NCBI GenBank assembly: GCA_963930655.1
Contig: OZ005617.1
Span: forward strand, 21,254,068 to 21,318,067
Reading direction: 5' to 3'
Length of the DNA stretch: 64,000 nt
Origin: Myrica gale
Taxonomy: Eukaryota; Streptophyta; Magnoliopsida; Fagales; Myricaceae
Shown here: positions 60,601 through 64,000 of the stretch, piece by piece
How the letters are laid out: each line of letters begins with the position of its first letter
Position numbering within the stretch: position 1 is the stretch's first letter
Translations under genes and position numbers: made by a program
Notes under the pieces: model-generated
Databases searched by the model: none
What the model was told of the DNA's origin: nothing
Seen by the model: the letters and a program-made list of their open reading frames with translations, nothing else

Positions 60601-61014
60601 TGATTCATCATCTCTCATTCTAAGTTCTTCAAACTTAGATGTAATCATTTGAAGCTTAGAATCCCTTACAGCCTTTGTTCCCTCATGAGTAGTACATAGA
60701 ATATCCCAAGCTTCTTTTGCAGTTTCACAATTAGAAATTCTAATAAATTCTTCAGCAGAGACACTCATAAAAATGGCATTAATAGCCTTACTATTCCAGC
60801 CAGCTGTTTCTCTTTCAACTGAACTCCAAAGTTGTGAATCTTTTACACTCGTGACCTCATTTACTGTCACAGTAGGTTTTTCCCATCCATTAGTAACAGC
60901 TATCCAAACTTTCTCGTCTATGGATTTTAGAAATGCTCGCATTCTAACTTTCCAATAGGCGTAGTTAGACCCATCAAAGTATGGTGGTACCCCTAGAGAT
61001 TGACTTCTGTCCAT
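57676..61014 (-). CDS. Copia gag-protease-integrase ORF, closed by an in-frame stop before RT
   Basis: 1112 aa. Residues 1-215: gag core (YFDGSNYAYWKVRMRAFLK, UBN2 type). 297-310: zinc knuckle CHGCKGYGHFKVEC. 380-460: coiled coil. 533-546: second zinc knuckle CFYCGKVGHTKPKC. 624-628: aspartic protease YLDSG. 750-786: integrase zinc-binding (LWHQRLGHL...CGPC). Integrase catalytic D814, D877 and E913 with D-x35-E spacing (MDLMGPTR, IRSDHGTEF, NGVVERKN). The linker is acidic. A TAA at 57676-57678 ends the frame just upstream of RT; other Copia elements read through as one polyprotein at this place. The start ATG follows the primer-binding site by about 35 bp. Everything up to the stop looks intact and free of frameshifts. 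Confidence 0.95.
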   Translation of the reverse strand: MDRSQSLGVPPYFDGSNYAYWKVRMRAFLKSIDEKVWIAVTNGWEKPTVTVNEVTSVKDSQLWSSVERETAGWNSKAINAIFMSVSAEEFIRISNCETAKEAWDILCTTHEGTKAVRDSKLQMITSKFEELRMRDDESFDEFHGKLTNLVNSSFSLGEKMSESKVVRKILRSLPERFRPKVTAIEESKILDSINLDELVGSLQTYEMTLPAIKKGKSIALKTIEENSESENDSYDEDDMALFVKKFRKAFRFKKGRNWKGQKSNTKSFSKPNWKNDEQKDKSEKKDFKRKQEQGLQCHGCKGYGHFKVECPTYLKSKGKSALKTSLSDSDEESDFSENESTNKEKVNFLAFTSLIKTDEISTVADAGETVIEDDDDFESLKESYQELYEESVKLKKESILTLKRIVLVENEKDDLNKELKEKNKLISELKSMNTSLEECVSRISKELDQTKEQLEKFSCGTNKLNKMLSIGQSEGNKRGLGFDNSISVPISSDKVVFVPASLKNKSSPNVPEKVVNKTSTLVKSKFSRFIPTCFYCGKVGHTKPKCFDLLKNGKRHVQSFSNNVTKSEFDKLIVQVSRLSQQIQHINQKLNPHVKQKLVWKKKETNSCFVAHIALKAKSIFTWYLDSGCSKHMCGDKSLFTTFKDSKEGAVTFGDGSKSEILGKGSITLSGNLVFNDVFYVQGLKSNLLSISQICDSGFDVKFTKNNCLVMDSKGKAMFRGTRTSDNCYGLVTNADISCNHVKNDITQLWHQRLGHLNYHELSNIGSIVNGVPKLGKKVDRICGPCQLSKQVRTSHKKTTNIRTSKCLELLHMDLMGPTRTESLGGRKYILVVVDDFSRYTWIELLRDKSETFEKVKRLCNRLQNEQGCKILRIRSDHGTEFDNTNLQTYCYEEGIHKEFSAPITPQQNGVVERKNRALQEMARVLIHSKDIAQKFWGEAINTACHIINRVYLRPKTHKTPYEIWYGKRPTVKYFKIFGSKCYILRDRENLGKFDTRNDEGIFLGYSSSSRAYRVYNLRTLAVMETINVKIDDDLYDTTNLNNLENGVEKQEKQVEEEEHEATENSELTEENVDQADTESDGNKDSESDEGKEPSSRVKLNHPKQNVIGQIN

Positions 61015-61048
61015 CTCTATAATCTTGAGTCTAAGGAATCGAGATTTC

Positions 61049-61059
61049 CTCTGATACCA
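61049..61059 (-). promoter_or_regulatory. Primer-binding site of the Copia element
   Basis: Minus strand TGGTATCAGAG, two bases after the 5' LTR, complementary to the 3' end of initiator methionine tRNA as is usual for plant Copia elements. Confidence 0.93.
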
Positions 61060-61061
61060 AT

Positions 61062-62301
61062 TGAACAGACTTGTTTAAGACTCAACTTAACCTAGAGGGG
61101 GGGTGAATAGGTTATCCAATTTTTTATAGACTACCTATTACAATTTTTCAACTCAAAGATACTACACAGAGATATAAACACACACCAACAACAATCTTAA
61201 AACTATTTTAATCAATACGAAAAGATCCTGCACAAACTTCACAAATCAATATTAGTAAGTTCACTGTAAACACATTTCACAACAATATAAATAACCTACT
61301 AACAGTAAATCAATTTAATAGAGAATCTATAATCAAGATTCTTTCACTCAGCACAATCACCGAAGAATTCAATATGCAGTTCAAGATGATTAATTCTTGA
61401 TTCAAGAACAGTAAATAAAAGATCAATCACAACACAATGACACAAGTCTTTTGGTTACGAAGAGAAACTCTCTTGGAAACAAATTCCAAAAGAGAAAAAC
61501 TCTCCGGGCCCGTAAGCCAGGTAACAGTTTCACTAGTTTTTCAAATTCGAATTACAAGGTGATCAATAGACTCCCGAATACCCAATATCCTAGTCTAACA
61601 CACTTGCAACCTTACCCGAACTAAACCATTCGGATCTGCACCTATGCAGGGACAGAGAACCTCTCTTCCATTTGAAAAACCAACCCCACTTACCTAGCTA
61701 TTCTTACCTTTGCCGACTTCACTTGCGAACTCGCACAAGCAGCAAACACACGAGCCTGACACTCAAATCTTCAAGATCTCAGCAACCTCTGAAGTCTTGA
61801 AATTCTTTGTGTGGAAACCAAATACAGTGATCAAACTTTTGAACTAAGAATCCTAAAGAGAGGGGTTTTTCTTTAAGGCTTCATTCACAGTTCATCAAGA
61901 GCTCAGAAAACCTAAAGGGTGGAAGAACTAAGCACAAAAGAAATCTCTCGAAGAAGGCACAGTAATTCTCGATTTTCTTAGTGCTTTTTTGATGGATATT
62001 GAGATGCTTTTAAGCTAATGGTCACTCTCAATTTCCACGTAGAAAGTTCTGGGCATTTTGGTCTTTCTGGGTGTCTTTAATATAACTAAAACTGAAATAA
62101 CAAATTTCTGTTACGTCATTCTTTGAATCGCATTGCTGTCTGACTTGAAGCTGACTTCAAACTGACTTGTCTTGTCTGAAGTAATCCCAAGTTCTTTGTA
62201 GTGCAGATTTCAGCTATTCCCAGAATCCTTACAAACCTAAAATCTCAGGAGTTTCAACAACCATACTCACGAAGGAATGCCAACTAAACATATTCCTAAC
62301 A
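61062..62301 (-). repeat. 5' LTR of the Copia element
   Basis: 1240 bp, same ends as the 3' LTR. It contains the element's promoter on the minus strand. Followed on the plus-strand side by the CTCTC duplication (62302-62306) in a (CT)n run. Confidence 0.97.
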
Positions 62302-62306
62302 CTCTC

Positions 62307-64000
62307 TCTCTCTCAGCCTGTAACTAGTGGGGTAAGATGACAGAGCCTCTAATGATACGCTCTGTCTTTGTCTACTCAACAGTCGACTCTTCCAACGTTT
62401 CTACGTGAAAGGTGTCGGTATTTCTCCTCTGAATTCCTCTGCCCAGGGCCTCGGGTTGTGGCTTTGATGAAATGGGTACACTGGTGAAATAGAAAGAAAT
62501 ACAAGGCAGTTACACTCAGCGTTTGCATTTGGAGAGATGGGGCTGAGCTTTTCAGTCAGAAGGCATCAAACCCCTGTCCAAAATCGCTTTTAAGGTTAAC
62601 ATAACGACTGCCTGCCATGACGTCCCAATACAAATAAAAATGGTGCAGAAAAATCCAGTTACCTCACATGATTGAGTCGTCTTTATGGGGCTGCAATCCC
62701 AAGCCACAGGAGGTACCTCAATGCGTTCATAATTTCCCAGAGCAGGCTTGCCAGCTCAAAAATTGTCCCCAGCTAGGACGCAACCGAGGAGGCTTGACCA
62801 GGTCAAATGTTAACTAGCGCAGGTTCTAGGTTTGGTCCATACTGCAAGCGCCAGAACTATAGAGAGGTAGAATCCTAACGAACCCAGGCTTGACTGTCTA
62901 CTAACTCATCTTTTACAAGACCTGATCTCAAAGTTTCCTTTTCTCGAATTTTCCTTCAAAGTTGCTTTACTGACAGGTGGTATTATCTTTGATATCGCAA
63001 ATCAATTTCATCACTTTTTCCCTATATTTTTATTGTGTCAACAATTTCTATAATACAAAAAAAGTGAGTTTGTATTGTAAAATTTTAGTGTTGTTAAAAT
63101 TTTAGGTATTGGGTTTAGTGAAAAAGTGAAGAGAGAGGTAATTTTTTATATTTTTTTTAGTAAATAGTAATGATTTGATGGAGAGAGTGATATTATATTG
63201 TAATATTTAATTGTGTTAAAATTTTAGAGGGTAAAATTTTGGTACACAAACGCAGCCAACCCTTTTAAATTTTGAATTACTTTCAAGCTTGAATCGAGTT
63301 TCGAACTCAAAACCGCGCTAGATTCGTCTTGATAATGTAAACCAATATCTGAATGAACCGATTAGGCACTTTCTTCCGTTAAAAACTCGGCGGCCCTGAA
63401 AAGGTCACACGCTTTATCTAATCTATAATTATGACGTTAAATCAGGGAAGGATAATAACAGGAGAGGCAGTTCCAGGAAGACTGGATTTATAACTAAAAA
63501 CTACCCTGTCGTTCAGAGAAAAGTATTTCCAAATCCATTTATTAAGGGATAGCCTCGATACTTGCTATTATTATTATTTTTACTTTTATCCAAAACATAC
63601 TTCAAAATTTTATTTTTACAGTTTAACACCTATAATAAAATTTTGACATCAATCTTTGCAAGGCTTCAAAGATTGCATGCTCCGATTAAAGCTGTTATGT
63701 AATATGTACAACGAAAGAAGTTTGGATTAGTCCTGGCAAGGAAAGCCGGCATTTCTGGATTCAAAATTGAAATCAAAAGCACGAGTATAAAGTGGCCCAC
63801 AAATTGACAAGTTACAGATCGATTGTTCAAACACTGTTACCAGAGTCTTTTCTCAGCGGACCACGGATTCAATGCCCTCCACAGTAGGGCCGTAGCAGAA
63901 GTAATGCGCCTAAATTATCATAACCGAAGTCCGAAGAGTAGCCGAGGATAGATTTCGGCACACGCAAGTTCACCACAGAAAACATATTGCAATGCATATC
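62307..64000. other. Intergenic, no gene recognised
   Basis: No open frame of note. 63000-63265 is AT-rich with repeated 'gttaaaattttag' blocks and ends 'ttggtacacaaacgcagcc', suggestive of a MITE end, but no partner terminus was found. Confidence 0.45.

Larger units (their letters stand above)
52151..62301 (-). mobile_element. Complete Copia retrotransposon, SIRE/Maximus-like, recently inserted
   Basis: A 10,151-bp element on the minus strand: 5' LTR 61062-62301, primer-binding site, gag-protease-integrase, reverse transcriptase-RNase H, an extra ORF, polypurine tracts, 3' LTR 52151-53390, and a 5-bp CTCTC duplication. Integrase before RT defines Copia (Pseudoviridae-type order). Large size, long LTRs, a gag with coiled coil and two zinc knuckles, and an additional ORF after RNase H point to the SIRE/Maximus lineage. 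The LTRs, equal in length, differ at four sites (52316, 52976, 53225, 53231), about 0.3%, so insertion is recent. An in-frame stop and a frameshift interrupt pol, so this copy probably cannot make a full polyprotein but could move in trans. Confidence 0.97.

Noticed and set aside
63000-63265. AT-rich block with repeated gttaaaattttag and a MITE-like end
   Set aside because: No opposite terminus or target duplication could be found.

Overview
The window is nuclear DNA of a flowering plant, probably a eudicot; the species cannot be told from the sequence. The evidence is AT-rich, transposon-dense DNA, plant-type spliced genes (an NRT1.1-type NPF6 transporter and a PH-domain plant ORP), hybrid proline-rich proteins with an eight-cysteine module, and Copia, Gypsy, LINE, hAT and CACTA sequences. 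I see no prokaryotic genes, CRISPR, tRNA or rRNA, and nothing that amounts to an undescribed multi-gene system. The novelty lies in individual loci.

Layout. 1-513 is the end of a CACTA transposon. Two solo LTRs follow (about 1757-2768 and 3906-4391). At 4917-5609 lies a broken HyPRP gene, with a long foldback just downstream. 7956-9311 is a hAT element with an 8-bp target duplication that carries two exons of an MCM6 helicase gene in genomic, intron-bearing form. An intact HyPRP gene lies at 10971-11498 (minus). 13931-15819 is a retroposed segment with a 10-bp target duplication, nested with LTR-like DNA. 16477-18057 holds two pieces of the same hAT family. A Gypsy LTR lies at 21439-21991.

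The genic core is 25424-42900. A five-exon NPF6/NRT1.1-like transporter (25556-28991, plus, 591 aa) has Thr101, the ExxER motif and Lys164 at the same residue numbers as Arabidopsis NRT1.1, but Tyr replaces the nitrate-binding His356. A ten-exon oxysterol-binding-protein-related gene (32699-42585, minus, 769 aa) has a PH domain, coiled coil, FFAT-like motif and sterol-binding domain. One of its introns holds a near-perfect 99-nt hairpin.

The right third is mobile DNA: a 2.4-kb hAT element with a perfect 8-bp target duplication (43759-46125), a hAT-like element with internal tandem repeats (46724-47774), and a complete, very young 10.15-kb SIRE/Maximus-type Copia retrotransposon on the minus strand (52151-62301). 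Its two 1240-bp LTRs differ at only four positions, and it carries an extra ORF downstream of pol, several polypurine tracts, and two lesions in pol.

The host genes are unrelated in function (cell-wall/HyPRP, nitrate or anion transport, lipid transfer) and each appears to have its own promoter. Positions and splice sites were read by eye; all comparisons with known families are from memory.
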